Notes: generated by a model from the sequence alone, not told the origin. A stretch of 52,500 nucleotides of DNA from Bigelowiella natans CCMP2755 (GCA_000320545.1 ADNK01002490.1:1-52500), one strand, 5' to 3'; counted from the first letter of the stretch, positions 18,964 through 30,929 are shown. Numbers and translations: made by a program.

Positions 18964-21049
18964 TTAGTTGTTGTACTTTCGTGCAAGTTGCATGATGCTT
19001 TTCCCGGAGTCATTAGGGATTTCATCGATGCTAGTAGGAATAAAGCAGGTGCCGAATTGGTGGTTCTCTGCGAGCTGCGATTCTCCCCACATTGCAATGG
19101 AGCCCATAGTCTTATTTAGAATTTCCATCTCGTCGGTTATGCTGGGATCCGTGACCGTGAGGAACAATTCTTTGTCTGTCAACGTGGGACTCCTTAATGA
19201 AGCGTTAAAAGTGGTAGATAATAATATCAGTATTAACGGTGATGTGAAGAACAAAAAAAACGTTTGTATGTATGAGCTCGTCTCGTAAGTGGTGATATTT
19301 GTGATGTCACTGCAATGATAACCCTGGTGGTGCATATATCTCACTTTTGGCGCTGGAAAAACGAATTGATGGTCGCGCAATCTCTTCGGAGCATCTTCAT
19401 AGAATTCGGGTGTGATAAATCGACACTCTGGCCCACATCTATAATCTTAGCTCGCTGCTCGTGGAAAACGATGTTGTACTCGGAAAGGTCGCCGTGGACA
19501 AGATGGGCGCGCGTGAACATCTTCCACATTGATATGACAACATCCGCGTAGATGAAGGACCATGTCTCCGGGTCGAGATTCGCATGCTGCTTGGCAACTT
19601 CCGCCAGAAGAGGAGCAGGATTTGGATCAGGGCCAAGTCCCTCATGCAAAAACTCCATAGCAATTACCTGTACACAACAAACCGTTAGGCTGCGATGATG
19701 AATGGGTGGCTAGCAATGATGCCTACATGGCCAATGATTGCGTAGGGCCTTGGACATGGAACCTCCGCCTCCACCAACCGCTTCAGGTTTCGGAACTCTT
19801 TAAGAGCCCATGTGCGCACCATTCTGCCTGGGTTTGAGATATGGGTGTACTCCTTTTCCATCCGTCTGTCGCCTCTGGTGTATTCGTTCCGCCTTGTGAA
19901 TGCTTGCACTGTGGTTCTAAAGATCTTGAGGCAAACGTATCCGAAGACCTGTGCTCCATACGCAAAGAATATGTTTGACTCCTTTCCCGCTTTTATGTTG
20001 CCACCCATTACATCGAACCACCCCGCGTTTTGAATCTTCTTGACCATGCGAAGCGTGCGCTTGTCGAGGACACCCATGCGCGTTCGAAAGTCCTTCACTT
20101 TCGGATCCTTCCATTTCACGTAGTCGCTTGCGGCAACCCTCTGTGTTTTGTTTTTCCTAGTTATCACTTGGGTAGCAACATTATCACCGCTAATGGTATG
20201 TGCCTGTTCCCCACATTCCTGCGAGTCCTCAGTGTAGTAAGACGAGCTACTCTCATCAATGTTCTGCGGTGATTGGTCGTGCTGCCATGCTTGGCTCTCT
20301 TGGTCATCACCATATTCTCCTTCCTCGCCTAGATTCTGACGGAGGAACTCCTTTAAACTGCCACTCATTGATGCGCCTTTTAGAGTGTTCAGGCCATGTT
20401 GTTGTTCCCCTTCTAACCTTCCGTTGAGTGACAAGTCCTCGAAGCCAACATCGTTACGATCCCTTTCGTCATAATCATCAAAATCATCACTATCCTCATC
20501 ATAATCGTATCCATTCTCGAAAAGCGTATCTATATTCCAAAGCTTTGTATTGTTCTTCTCTATTCTGTGCGCCGAGGAAGCATTAGTTGGTGCTGAGGAG
20601 GGAGTGCTGGCAGGCAGGGAGGAAGACAAATTTGCCGTCTGTTTTACAGATTGTTCTGCAAGATGATTTGTATTCGGTGGAAGGTTTATTGCGCCCCTAA
20701 TTGTAGACGCGCAGAGTCCATAGATCTGTTGAGGACGGACGAATGGACACATAGACGATATCAGATTATTACACATCACGAGACAGTCAGGATTCTGTGC
20801 TAAAAACTGCTGATCTACCAAGTTTAGTGAGAGAGGGGTGGCAAGATTTGGGACTTGCGCTCCCTCCGCATCCGATCTGGAGGAGCTGGAATAAACCTAA
20901 AGATGGGTAAATCGGAACGTTCAGCTCAACTTATTTTTTAGTCGAGCTTTTACGAAATCAAGTCCTACAATGATGATGGAAGGTGTAAGGCAGCACACAG
21001 TCAGCACGAGCGCCAGTTGCAGCCTCGCACGGCGACGGGATCGTCGCAT
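18964..21049 (-). CDS. RIOK1: RIO1-family atypical protein kinase with N-terminal signal-anchor-like leader
   Basis: Exons are 21049-20954, 20896-19727, 19667-19345 and 19192-18964, with phases agreeing (605 residues). RIO1 kinases act in final 40S ribosomal subunit maturation. Family marks are: glycine-rich loop GGNIKAGKES (330-339); catalytic Lys356 in CLKIF; the RIO1 block with MVRTWALKEFRNLKRL; catalytic loop HGDLSEYN with Asp482 and Asn487 (Gly replaces the usual Ala); metal-binding IIDVGQS with Asp499; and the RIO1-specific KELF..VTDPSI near residue 540. Residues 33-330 are a long acidic, low-complexity extension. Exon 1 encodes RRSRRRAR followed by a hydrophobic run (LQLALVLTVCCLTPSIIIVG). 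A RIO1 is normally cytosolic, so this is odd. The first ATG inside exon 2 would start much later and remove the leader. Confidence 0.92.
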
Positions 21050-21448
21050 TTGCCAAGGCAGTGGCGTGCTGAGCGTTCAGATTTCCTGCCCCCTGACCGG
21101 CTGGAGCACAAAGCAGGAAGGAGCAGGAATTTTAGGGGCAGGCCGTTGTGATATGTGTTGATTGTCTCAATGCTAAAACGCCATACATCCTCCCGATATG
21201 CATCCTAAAATTTCCTGTCGCATACCAGAATCGAAAGCTACTCCCAGATTTTTTTTACATCGGAAAAACATCTGCCTGTATCCGTACCGAAATTTGAGGT
21301 AATAGACATATTGCCACAGGTATCCTGGAAGTCGTATATTTGTCAAAATGACATGCGGCAAATATCCATGATATAAGATCGATTTTTGTTCGAGCTGTAG
21401 TTTTATTAAACTGTAGAATCCGTAACGTACACCCAGAAGAAAAAATCG
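21050..21448. promoter_or_regulatory. shared divergent promoter gap
   Basis: 399 bp separate the start codons of the RIO1-like gene (-) and the PDE6D-like gene (+), so the promoters of both must lie here or overlap. No TATA box at a standard distance is obvious, and there are no palindrome-word islands. Confidence 0.45.
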
Positions 21449-22167
21449 ATGTCGACACCAAACGAGAAGACCCCCGACCCCAAGGACGGGGACAAAGATA
21501 AGGCACCCTGCAAGGACGGCGACAAAGATAAGGCACCCAGCCAGGACGCAAAAGGAAAGGAATCTAAGGATGTTGGAGCAGTGACCTCAGTCAAAGAAAC
21601 TTCGAGCACTCGAAATCTAAAAAAGATCCGTGATGGATTCAAGATTGTCAACATGGAAATGACAGATTCTGAGTCTGGTGAATCGTTGTGGCAAAGATCG
21701 GAATGGGAAGATATATTTACAAAGGAAATAAAAATAAAGCTGCCAACGGCCGTTCACAAAGCCAAAACGGTCGCGAGGACAATGAAATTTTCAACCGTTG
21801 AGGCAATTGAAAATCTTCGGCTGATGCAAAGAGTCTTGCTGCATGGCCAAGTCATTGAAGGTCAATCGCAACTTTTCCATCTATATAATCACCACTTATA
21901 GTTTGTCCCCTTTGCAGTATGGAACTTTAAATTTGGGTTTTCAATCCCCAACTCGACAAATTCATGGCAGTGCGTTATAGAATCAGCAGGAGACGGCAAC
22001 ATGATACCCGTTCACATCCTAAGGTGACTATATTTGCCAACTTAGTCCTCTATGTGATACTTATACTTACTCTAACAATTAGCGGCAACGTGGTCATAGA
22101 GACACAATTTTTTGACGCCGAAAAACTGATTGCGAAGTCCTCCATGAGGATTATTTATGAAGACTAG
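21449..22167 (+). CDS. PDE6D: PDE6D-type prenyl-binding protein (GDI-like solubilising factor)
   Basis: Three exons, 21449-21860, 21918-22023 and 22083-22167, with introns of 57 and 59 nt and agreeing phases, give 200 residues. PDE6D proteins bind farnesyl or geranylgeranyl tails in a hydrophobic beta-sandwich and ferry prenylated Ras/Rho/ciliary cargo between membranes, released by ARL2/ARL3. Matching segments are GFKIVNMEMTDSESGESLWQ, KFGFSIPNSTNSWQ and SGNVVIETQFFDAEKLIAKS, which follow the family order to the C terminus. The family is usually about 150 residues. Here an extra N-terminal ~55 charged residues include a tandem copy of KDGDKDKAP. The ATG at 21449 is the first of the frame. 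Confidence 0.94.
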
Positions 22168-22440
22168 CTACATTAGAATTTATTTAGCTCCGTATTGGGC
22201 AGAGAAAATATAGAAGTAGAAAACTTCAGTTGCACCCTTAGACTTGTTATAAATAGTAGCATCCATTTCGTTGGAGGTATGAGATTCCCAGTTATGTACC
22301 TATTTTTTTCCTCTCAGCACGCCTTCCTTCCTCAAACCCATTTTGGCTCAGCACAGCTGATTGGAAAATAGTTTCCATGTCATATAATTGATACTGACTT
22401 ATTGTACATAAGTTTTAGTTCCCTCTTTCGTCCATAATGT
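22168..22440. other. 3' flank of PDE6D-like gene
   Basis: AT-rich, probable 3' UTR and terminator region. No further features were seen. Confidence 0.4.
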
Positions 22441-23468
22441 CTATCTATGTGCGACGCGCACGCGCACGACTGTGTTGCATTATGGATGTAATCGCGCTGC
22501 ACACACACAGCATAGAGGATTTGCGTTGCAAGCTACGACTGTAACCAATGCGACTGCATGTGTACACAAGTGTGTAACATGTTCGAGGCGGAATGCGTAT
22601 TCTTCAAGCGCGAATGAGCTCATGTTGCGCCACTAATCTAGCTTGTGTGTCTTTGGCGTTAATGAATAATGCATGCGTGCGCCCATAATATTTCAATGCT
22701 GCAGCTTATTATGGCTTTGCTTGCGCAAGCCATGATAGCTAGCAGGCTAGGTGCGGTGTGAGTGGATCGATCAGCTGCGAATGAATGGTATATGGGACTA
22801 TAAGTCACTATAATGGTTGGAGCTCCATTGGCATGTACATAGTGTCTAGATGTTGCTTGCATGCGCAACTAGCAAGAGCAAGCACCGCGGTCCCGCTAGC
22901 CCGGGACAGTGCATGATTGATCAATCACGCAGCTGTACAAGCGCCGCGCGCGGGCGGTGCGCGTCAGCACAAAGGTCAATATTTCCAATTTTTTAGCTGT
23001 GTTTTGTGACAGGACATCACAGATCAGTACGTCATTGTTACACACTAGCACATATTAGACATAGCACACACATCTAGAAACGTGTGAGCGCATGAAGGGG
23101 TTCGATAGCGGGCCAATGTCACTAGGCGCTGTGCAATGACAAATCGTTGCTCTGTAACTAACAAAAGTAATACATTATTACTGTATTGTCCGGCGTGGTT
23201 TCTGCAGGTCGCCGAGATCACATTTGCAGCATGTAGTACTACCTAGCACATATAGATGCCCTTGATGCTTACTATGTGATATCTGAGATACCTGTTTGTT
23301 GAGGCGTTTGCTGTTATTAAAAGCAGTACCAATAAATTGCATGGCGCGTCTCGTATCCATTAAGTCGTTCAATACCACAGATGCAATGGATAACTATAGA
23401 CACAGTATGCTACATCTTATGTGTGGCACATATATACGTCAGTTGTTGTGCTGTATACTATGCATAGC

Positions 23469-23513
<45 letters not shown>

Positions 23514-23580
23514 TGTGTCCATTGTGATATCTAGATATGGTGGTGTAATGCATGCACAGTGGACGGGACGGTCCAGGTAA
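22440..23580. repeat. palindrome-word-rich island 3 with (AT)n tract
   Basis: Dense in TCTAGA, GCTAGC, TGCGCA, GCATGC and CGCGCG words (for example GATAGCTAGCAGGCTAGG at 22735). A long AT tract spans 23473-23510. No coding exon was seen. Unlike the other islands, it follows a plus-strand gene and precedes plus-strand sequence. Its right neighbour is a decayed coding relic. Confidence 0.5.
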
Positions 23581-23880
23581 TCATGAGGTTTTTGTCCGGG
23601 GCGACTATCTTACATGTGTCAGTTCAAAAAGGCCGCCAACACTGTGGATGTGTCAATCCTCCTCGAAATTTTGAAAATACTGTGCACGTAAATCTTTCAG
23701 CATGCAAACTTGCGTAGTCCAGCTTGTATTTTCAGATAGTATGGCCATGTACGTATGTGTTCAGAACATCGAATGCAGATGCAACTTTCGATCATTGAGC
23801 ATAATCGATGGCAGCACCGGAAATCGTGGAATTCATGATCGTTGCCATTTTAGTATTATGATTCGCTGAAGATCCAAACC

Positions 23881-24604
23881 ATGGCAACAACGATAACTGG
23901 TCGGCAACATAAGGTCCAGATTTTGACTGTCTTTCTGGGCACCATTTTTGGCCAAGTACGAAGCACCTGGGTTTCTAAACCAGGGAATATCTGATGAATA
24001 CGCAATATTCATTCACAAGCTTTCATGTCACGACCTCCCAATGGCAACAACGGAGAACAAGATAATCATAACAGCGGACTCCAGGCCAAATGGTTGAAGT
24101 AGGATTCGATCCAGAGGACTTCTAAATTGGAAATAAACGTCCAGGAAACGATTCCTGTGACCCTTCTTCACCTTGTTACCTTCATCGTTCCCGCCTGGCT
24201 TCGTACCGTCGCACGGTGCGCTTCGCCCTTTACTTTCTCATACAGAAGGGAGGGATCAATGAGTGGTGTGATCTTGAACAGAACGATGGTATGACCAAGA
24301 ATGGAAGGGTGAATACCAGACTCTGCAGATTGAAAAGGCTGGTGGTGCAGTGTTCGGATCGAAGAGGAGTTGCTAGGCATTACATGCATTAGTGCACGTG
24401 TACACTGCGATCGACCGGCAGGCCGTTATCGTTCAAAACCCACTCAAATTCGTTGAAGACTACTGGAAATCCACTGGAAATCCAATGGAAATTCTCGTCG
24501 ATCTTCAAGCATCGCGGGAATACCTTCGACAATACAAGGGCCACCTCAAGGATTTTGCTGTAGCGACATGGTTATGCTGGTATACGAACAATGTCGCAGA
24601 GTAA
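23881..24604 (+). pseudogene. decayed coding relic of unknown origin
   Basis: Coding-like stretches follow one another in shifting frames. They run from 23881 (ATG) to a stop at about 23994, from about 23990 to about 24096, and from about 24088 through an in-frame TAA at about 24123 to about 24391. A last block (LKFVEDYWKSTGNPMEILVD ...) ends at 24604. Such a run of amphipathic, Trp-containing peptides broken by stops and shifts looks like a degenerate gene rather than chance. It could instead be a real gene with introns I failed to place. I recognise no family. The breaks are described only; no repaired version is implied. Confidence 0.35.
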
Positions 24605-24909
24605 AAATCGGCTTTTGTCCCCACTCATACATGCCCCCCATATCTCACAAAAGCACAAGGAGGAATCATTAATCCGGAAGTGGGAAAAGCGTAAGGGAGG
24701 GCCACCGAGGGTATAGAATTACTGGAATTGACCAGAGGCCAGGGTAACCGAAACAAGGATGGCAACCTCTATTGATTGCAGTTTCTGCATAGCCCCATTC
24801 AAGTAAGATAAGCTAGGAGAAACAGAGAGCAGCATCTCGCACTCATTTGTTTTCTAATCGCCAACTTGAATGCGACGTGGCATTACCTTCTTACGTCCTA
24901 CTGAGTTGA

Positions 24910-25937
24910 ATGTCGTCGTGTCCTATTAGGACGAAGCCTGTTGAATCTCTGTTCTTCATCACAAGCTTGGGCAATGCGCTATTCTGGGCGGCGGTGCTAG
25001 TAGTGGTGCTCTATCGAAAGCATCGCGTGGTAAGGATAAGAGTATTGCACAAATATATACACGCACTCGTACACAGACACGGATCAAATGTTGCTGTTTA
25101 ACAAGCTGTACTCACACAAAAAACAGCGTTGTTGCCTCGAGTATTTAATAAACATTTTTGCTTGTGATTCTAATCGTTCCCACGTAAACCATGCATTGAT
25201 ATCTAGATGCAAACCCAGCAATCAGAGTGCACGCTCCTCCCTTTGTTCGAAGCCTTTTTCTACGTGTGCGCAGTGGCTAGCCTCTTAGAGCTGGTCTGGT
25301 ATATGTAGAAAGATCAGCCATAATAAGGGAGGTTTAAATGGTGGAGGTGGGGGGGAGAGTATTCGCGTGCTACATAATCTGACAGTAGTCATTTCAATGG
25401 TAATTTTAGTTGGCGTACACGTTCGTACCCTTCCGAATCACTACGGTGAACTCATGGGAATGCTCTACTCTACACGCAACGATCTTCACCATACAGCAGG
25501 TACAGGAAGAAGGGGGGATATATCTTTCCCTCGATACTTGTACAAACGATACTAGTGTTTAGTTTTGACCAATTGTCATGTCAACATTTCATACCATATA
25601 CATAGGAAAGCAAAAATACACACACACACACACACACACACGCACACCACAGATATAAATTGCGGGTGTGTGTGGTGTGTGTGCGTGTGTGTGTGTGTGT
25701 GTGTGTTCAAAGTTCCTATCATTGTGCACAACCTTCATGCTGATGAGCCACGGGATGGGGATGAAAACGCTCAATAGAGCATGCCTTGTTAGCGCTTTGG
25801 CATCAATGGTGAGAGAAGACGAATCTACTGCATATACGTGCATGTATCATTATTCACGAGAGAAACACCTTGTAAGGTTGGCGTGGTGACGTTCAACTCA
25901 CATGTCGTTCACAATAGCTGCCATCATCCTGTCGACT

Positions 25938-25980
<43 letters not shown>

Positions 25981-27206
25981 GAAATGAAGGATATTTACTT
26001 ACCGCTGTTGCAACTGCTGTTTTCCAGCCTATTTTCGTCCTCTACACAATCACGTATAAATATCTCTGGATCCCCGACCACTCTCTCAGTATAGGTGAAT
26101 AAAGGGGGAAAGGGAAGGAGGGGAATGATATTCAAAGGGGAAAAGAGGGGGGGGAGGGGGAGAAGAGAATTTTTTTTGATATTCTACACTCAAATGTAAT
26201 CTAGTAAAAAAATATATATATATATATATATATCTATGTGCATATACACACCACACACACACGTGTGTGTGTGTGTGTGTGTGTGTGTATGCATATAATA
26301 CATATTTAAAATAATGTTTCCACTACTGTAAATAGTCTCAATGTGAATCCTTTTTGTATTATGTTTATTTAGCATCGGCTGTGACGCTGAGTGGGGGGCT
26401 GGCCCTTTTCTATATGATCATCTTTTCTGCACCCGTGTATGTAGTGGGAGATGATGATGATGATGATGATGATGCTGATGATGATGATGGTGGTGATAGT
26501 AGCATATGATGACTCTTAGAACATTGCTGGGGGTGATGAGAATGACCTTGAACACGTTCTCTTTTACTGATACCGCGTGAAACCTCTCTGCTGCCTCTCT
26601 CTCACCCTTCATCTTTTACCTTCTTCTTCTTCTTCTTCTTCTTCAGCGACTGGGTATTCCGCCGACCAGCACTCAACAGCTACTCATTGTACATGCTCGT
26701 GCAGATGATGTGTTATCTGATGAGCGCGATCTTGCGGTATCTCTCCATCGACTTTGGGTACTGCGTCCATGGGATGGCAGAAGTGCTGAATCTGCTAGTT
26801 CCAATCATGGCTTACCGAACCCTTCTACTCGACTCCCTCTACTGGCAAGGCAAATGGCACACTTCTGGCTACTTCCGAAAAGACACTACGACTACGAATA
26901 TACTTTCCCCCCTCTCGGAAACGTCTTTGATCCCGGAATCGGCTGTGCGCCTCGCAAACGCGATGGATGAGGTGATGCATCGTCGAAGTCGCCCTTCCTC
27001 GTTTTTAAATCTGGGTTTTTGGTGTTTGACTTGACTTGAAACAAGATCCCGACGTTTGTTTTGGGGGCATCTATGCTTATAATTTTTTAACATCGCTACT
27101 ACAACAACAACTAATCGTAGTACGGGTACTAGTAATGACAAAGATATTAACTTCCGCTTCTTCATCGCATATTATGGGCTAATCTTATCTCTCAAATCCG
27201 TCTCCC

Positions 27207-27239
<33 letters not shown>

Positions 27240-27596
27240 CCTTGTGTTTCTTCTTTCTCCTCTCGCCCCCCATTCCCTTCCAAAGATGGATCGCATTCCA
27301 CTTCTCAACCATGCACTTCTGCGTATAAAAACGAAGCTTGTCAACGATCCTGGGCTGACACGTAAAGGTATCCTCATCGAGCATAGGAAAGAACTTCCAT
27401 TTGTTGTGGTGGTTGCGTCATTCGTTGGTGCGGTGTCCCCTTGTAGGATTAGCTGTCGCGCCGAAGAGAAACAGCGTCGTTCTTGGAGCTGGAAGCAACG
27501 CCAGAGTTTACTCTGGTAATACACTTTTGCTTTTTTGATGGGGAGGGGCGGAAGTGAGGGGGGAGGGCTCCTCTGTCGTTGTATGATGTGATGATG

Positions 27597-27633
<37 letters not shown>

Positions 27634-28545
27634 GTATTTGTCGCGTTCTTGGACACCGTTGTCATGAAATTAATATAATGTTCCACGATTGGTTGCAACG
27701 ATATCCGAAGGCTATTATAAGGATAAAAGCTGTGCCATCAAGATGATGTTCACGCCTGGTAGTAGTAGTAGTAGTAGCAGCAGCAGTAATAATAGTAGTA
27801 TAGTAGTAGTAGTAGTAGTAGTAGTAGCCGGTGAATCTACTGTTGTCATTATTGAAATCCAATTCGTCACACCTAGAACAACCTTTGAACACATCGATGG
27901 TTATTGTCTTGCGACACGAAAGAAACAAAACTTATTGACGATGTGGAGAACGGCTGTAGTTTTATTAAATATGTACAGTATTTTGTAGTTATATTTGTAT
28001 CAACCCATATTAAATTGGAAACTACGTTTCATCACTTTCTTCATCTACACAGAATTAACGCCAGGAATCATTGACACGGTGTGCTCTGAAGCGGGTTTAC
28101 TAGGTGACTAAGATCGTGAGGATGGTGATCACGCTGCTGATGGATGATGAGATTTTGACGATATGTTGTCGCTGCTATGATGATTTCGATGATGATGATG
28201 ATGATGATGATGATAATAATAAACACATGATGAGCTCATACTAATTCTATGCGTTCAAAACAACTAGGAGCTCTCCGACACCCCAATATTGTTGAGGTTA
28301 GCTAAGAATTTATTGTTTTATTGAGAGAGTTACTACTACACTGATAGTTTTTGTCTCGCGGCATGCCTTTTAAGCCCTCTATGCCACGCCGTCCCCTCAA
28401 TAAGAGGTGAACATTTTGAATAATTGGGAACAGGTGTTTGGTATATGCGTCTATCCGCCGTCTGTCTGTTTGGTCATGGAACTGTGTCACAACGGTGATA
28501 GATAATACGCACAATACGTATTCGTGTAATATATGTGTGTGGTGC

Positions 28546-28582
<37 letters not shown>

Positions 28583-30517
28583 ATGGAATAAGCGATATTA
28601 TAACCCTATTCTATCCATAATCCTCCTCCTCCTCCTACAGGAAGTGTGTTTGAGCTTCTACACCAAGATATGGAAAAGCCTTTGAGACGAGAGCTGATGT
28701 TTAAAATAGCCCGGGATACAGGTACAGGCAGGAGGGGGGGGGAGGGACGAAGAAAGGCACCAGTGGGAACATCGTGAAGATGACGATGATTAAATATGGT
28801 GATGGTGGTGGTGGTTGTGCATGATGCTATCTATAAATGTAGTATACCTAGTATTGTAAAATTGATGCTGCTGCCTCTGATAAAGTTGAAGCATCCTTTT
28901 CTACTACATTGTAAGTAAAGCATTCTGTTTATTATTCTGATTGCTGTTATTCTACTAGCAAACGCTGTGCAATTTCTGCATTCCCATGAGCCTCAAATCA
29001 TCCACCTCGACATCAAACCCTCGAACCTGCTTTTGGATAAAAATTTCACCGTGAAGCTTGCAGATCTTGAGCTCGCTCGGCGGTATGTGTGATTTGAATG
29101 TATATTATGTAATGTGACATCTTCGTGTATCATGTAGCATTTTAGTTGGCATGTGCACGGTGTTTCCCTTTGGTTTTCCTTGGTGCTTTTCTGCCGAGAA
29201 GACTCATCAACTCATCAAAACGAACGATGTGGTCGTGATTAGTCGTCGTGTTTAATCCATGATTGATTCTGACAGAATTGTCCAGTCCAATGAGGACACG
29301 AAGAAGAGGACGGAGATGAGGCGGCAGCGAAGAATGGAGGGGGAGGAGGACGACGAGGAGGAGGAGGTTTATTAGTAGTTCTATTCCTTGAAGTAGTATA
29401 TGATGGTGTTGTTGTTGTTGATGATGATGATTTGAAATTAATAAGGGAATCACAATCTTTATATCACCATAGAATTATCGTCATCTTATTCACCACCATC
29501 ATAACCATCACCACCATCATAATCACCACCACCACCACCATTCACTACACTCACCCCGACACGAATATCGCAGCTAAAGCTAAATCCCTCGGCGAGAATG
29601 ATACTATCACGTGGGACAACCAAGAAATGGCTTGTTCCTGACACAATAAACTGGACTGCCCCAGAACTTCTTAGCCCCTCGAGCTCCTCCCCTCTCCCCA
29701 CATATAAAGCTGACATGTACGTACTATAGGACGAATGATGATCCATTCTGCATCATGATTATCTAGGAGGAGAAAATGATGAGAATGATAACGATAGTGA
29801 TCATAATAGAGTATATCTCGAAATAGTGCTAGACACAAGAGTCATCGCTGCCATCACCCTAGCATTGCATTCTCTTTAAACTCCTTCCTCGCTGCTTATA
29901 TATATGACATTTACTGTGCTTCTTCGAACTTTTCTCATACAAACAGATATTCTCTGGCAATGGTCATATTTGAGATTTTCTCGCGGAAAGTGCCGTACAC
30001 AGATTACTTCACGGCCGCCGTAGGGGGGGGGGAGAACAGAACAGAAACGAAGCAGAAGAAGCACAGCAGTACAATGGCAGAAGATGCGACGTCATCCCTC
30101 GTCGGAGATAATATGCGGGTGAGAGGTGAAGGAGAAGGAGGAGGAGGAAGAAGGGCAATGGCTGAGGTTGGCAGTGACTTAGAAGGATTAGGATTGAAGG
30201 AGGAAGAGTGGAAGGAGAACAAAAAAGATGGTGGAAGCGTGCTGCCTTTGAGCGAAGCAATAGTAAAGCAACTCTACAGGTGAGTGAGAACGATACCCAT
30301 CCACAACGACAATCGAAATAACAGTATGATAATAGAGAGTGCGTTGAGAGAGGGAGAGAAAGAGGGGGGGGGGGGGGGGGGGAGTGTAACTACTAACACC
30401 AGCATCCGATTATTTCAAAACCTAGCCGCTTGTAAGCAGCCCGGCGATCATCCTTCCTGTGTCGTATATCATTTAAAACGAGACTTGTATATCCTACTAT
30501 CTGCCCTCTCTCTTCCC

Positions 30518-30553
<36 letters not shown>

Positions 30554-30714
30554 GGCCGGCTATTCCTTCCAATCTTCCGAAGTCTATCGCAGAACTCGTG
30601 GAGAAGGGGTGGTCATCGGATCCCTCGAAACGTAAACATAGTAGTAGTAGTAGTTGTTGTTGTTGTTGTAGTATTAATAGAGGTGGCAATCTTCCACGAT
30701 TTTGAAAGGAGAGG

Positions 30715-30756
<42 letters not shown>

Positions 30757-30897
30757 CTACCGTACAAAACAAACATATCACACAAAAATCCATTGTCGTA
30801 TTTCCTCAATCGTGAATCAGGTCCTACGGCGAGGGAAATATATCTACAAATAATGGTCTCTCAAGGGCAAGAGATTAAAGAGGGTCGTCCGAAGTAG
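24910..30897 (+). CDS. seven-transmembrane receptor fused to a TKL-like protein kinase (19 exons, 662 aa)
   Basis: Exons: 24910-25029, 25219-25293, 25410-25499, 25713-25808, 26028-26094, 26373-26436, 26647-26971, 27286-27367, 27447-27515, 27711-27758, 28053-28103, 28268-28296, 28434-28494, 28641-28721, 28959-29082, 29597-29716, 29947-30279, 30555-30631, 30821-30897. All 18 junctions are GT-AG and phase-consistent; the total is 1,989 nt. Hydrophobic segments lie near 14-35, 45-70, 85-107, 118-137, 150-170, 183-203 and 209-232. The kinase spans ~308-650: glycine loop LGAGSNARVYSG, Lys340 (CAIK), helix-C Glu358, HLDIKPSN with Asp437 and Asn442, DLE at 455-457 where DFG is usual, WTAPE at 480-484, and a C-lobe ending DPSKRPTAREI. 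An insert of ~65 charged residues sits in the C-lobe after VPYTDY. Such a protein would sense a ligand at a membrane and signal by phosphorylation in the cytosol. Ligand and substrate are unknown. In-frame TGA directly precedes the ATG. Confidence 0.8.
25618..25707. repeat. (CA)n ... (TG)n facing microsatellites in intron 3 of the 7TM-kinase gene
   Basis: A CA tract (25618-25641) and a TG tract (25666-25707) could fold back on each other. The TG tract directly precedes the acceptor TTCAAAG of exon 4. Confidence 0.9.
25938..25980. repeat. (ATG)n microsatellite in intron 4
   Basis: About 14 ATG/GAT units, read as poly-Met if left unspliced. The better acceptor follows at 26027, so the tract is intronic. 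Confidence 0.92.
26211..26288. repeat. (TA)n and (TG)n tracts in intron 5
   Basis: An AT run at 26211-26233 and a GT run ending near 26288, separated by a short CA segment. Confidence 0.9.
27761..27828. repeat. (AGT)n-type trinucleotide repeat in intron 10
   Basis: An imperfect AGT/AGC/AAT array begins right after the donor of exon 10 (27758). Confidence 0.9.
28548..28579. repeat. (GT)n microsatellite in intron 13
   Basis: About 16 GT units. The same intron ends in a (TCC)n tract that serves as the pyrimidine tract before exon 14. Confidence 0.9.
30523..30753. repeat. (ATA)n and (AT)n tracts around exon 18
   Basis: An (AAT)n array at 30523-30553 abuts the acceptor of exon 18 (30555). An (AT)n tract at 30720-30753 lies in the last intron. 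Confidence 0.9.
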
Positions 30898-30929
30898 TTT
30901 CTCTCTTAACAACGCGTTTCTTTACTAGC

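Noticed and set aside
18940-18968. 22-nt mini-intron at the end of the RIO1-like gene
   Set aside because: Ordinary introns here are at least about 57 nt, and the in-frame stop gives a normal end.
30361-30382. G-run as a quadruplex regulatory element
   Set aside because: It is a simple homopolymer in an intron; similar runs occur at 26147 and 34573 without pattern.
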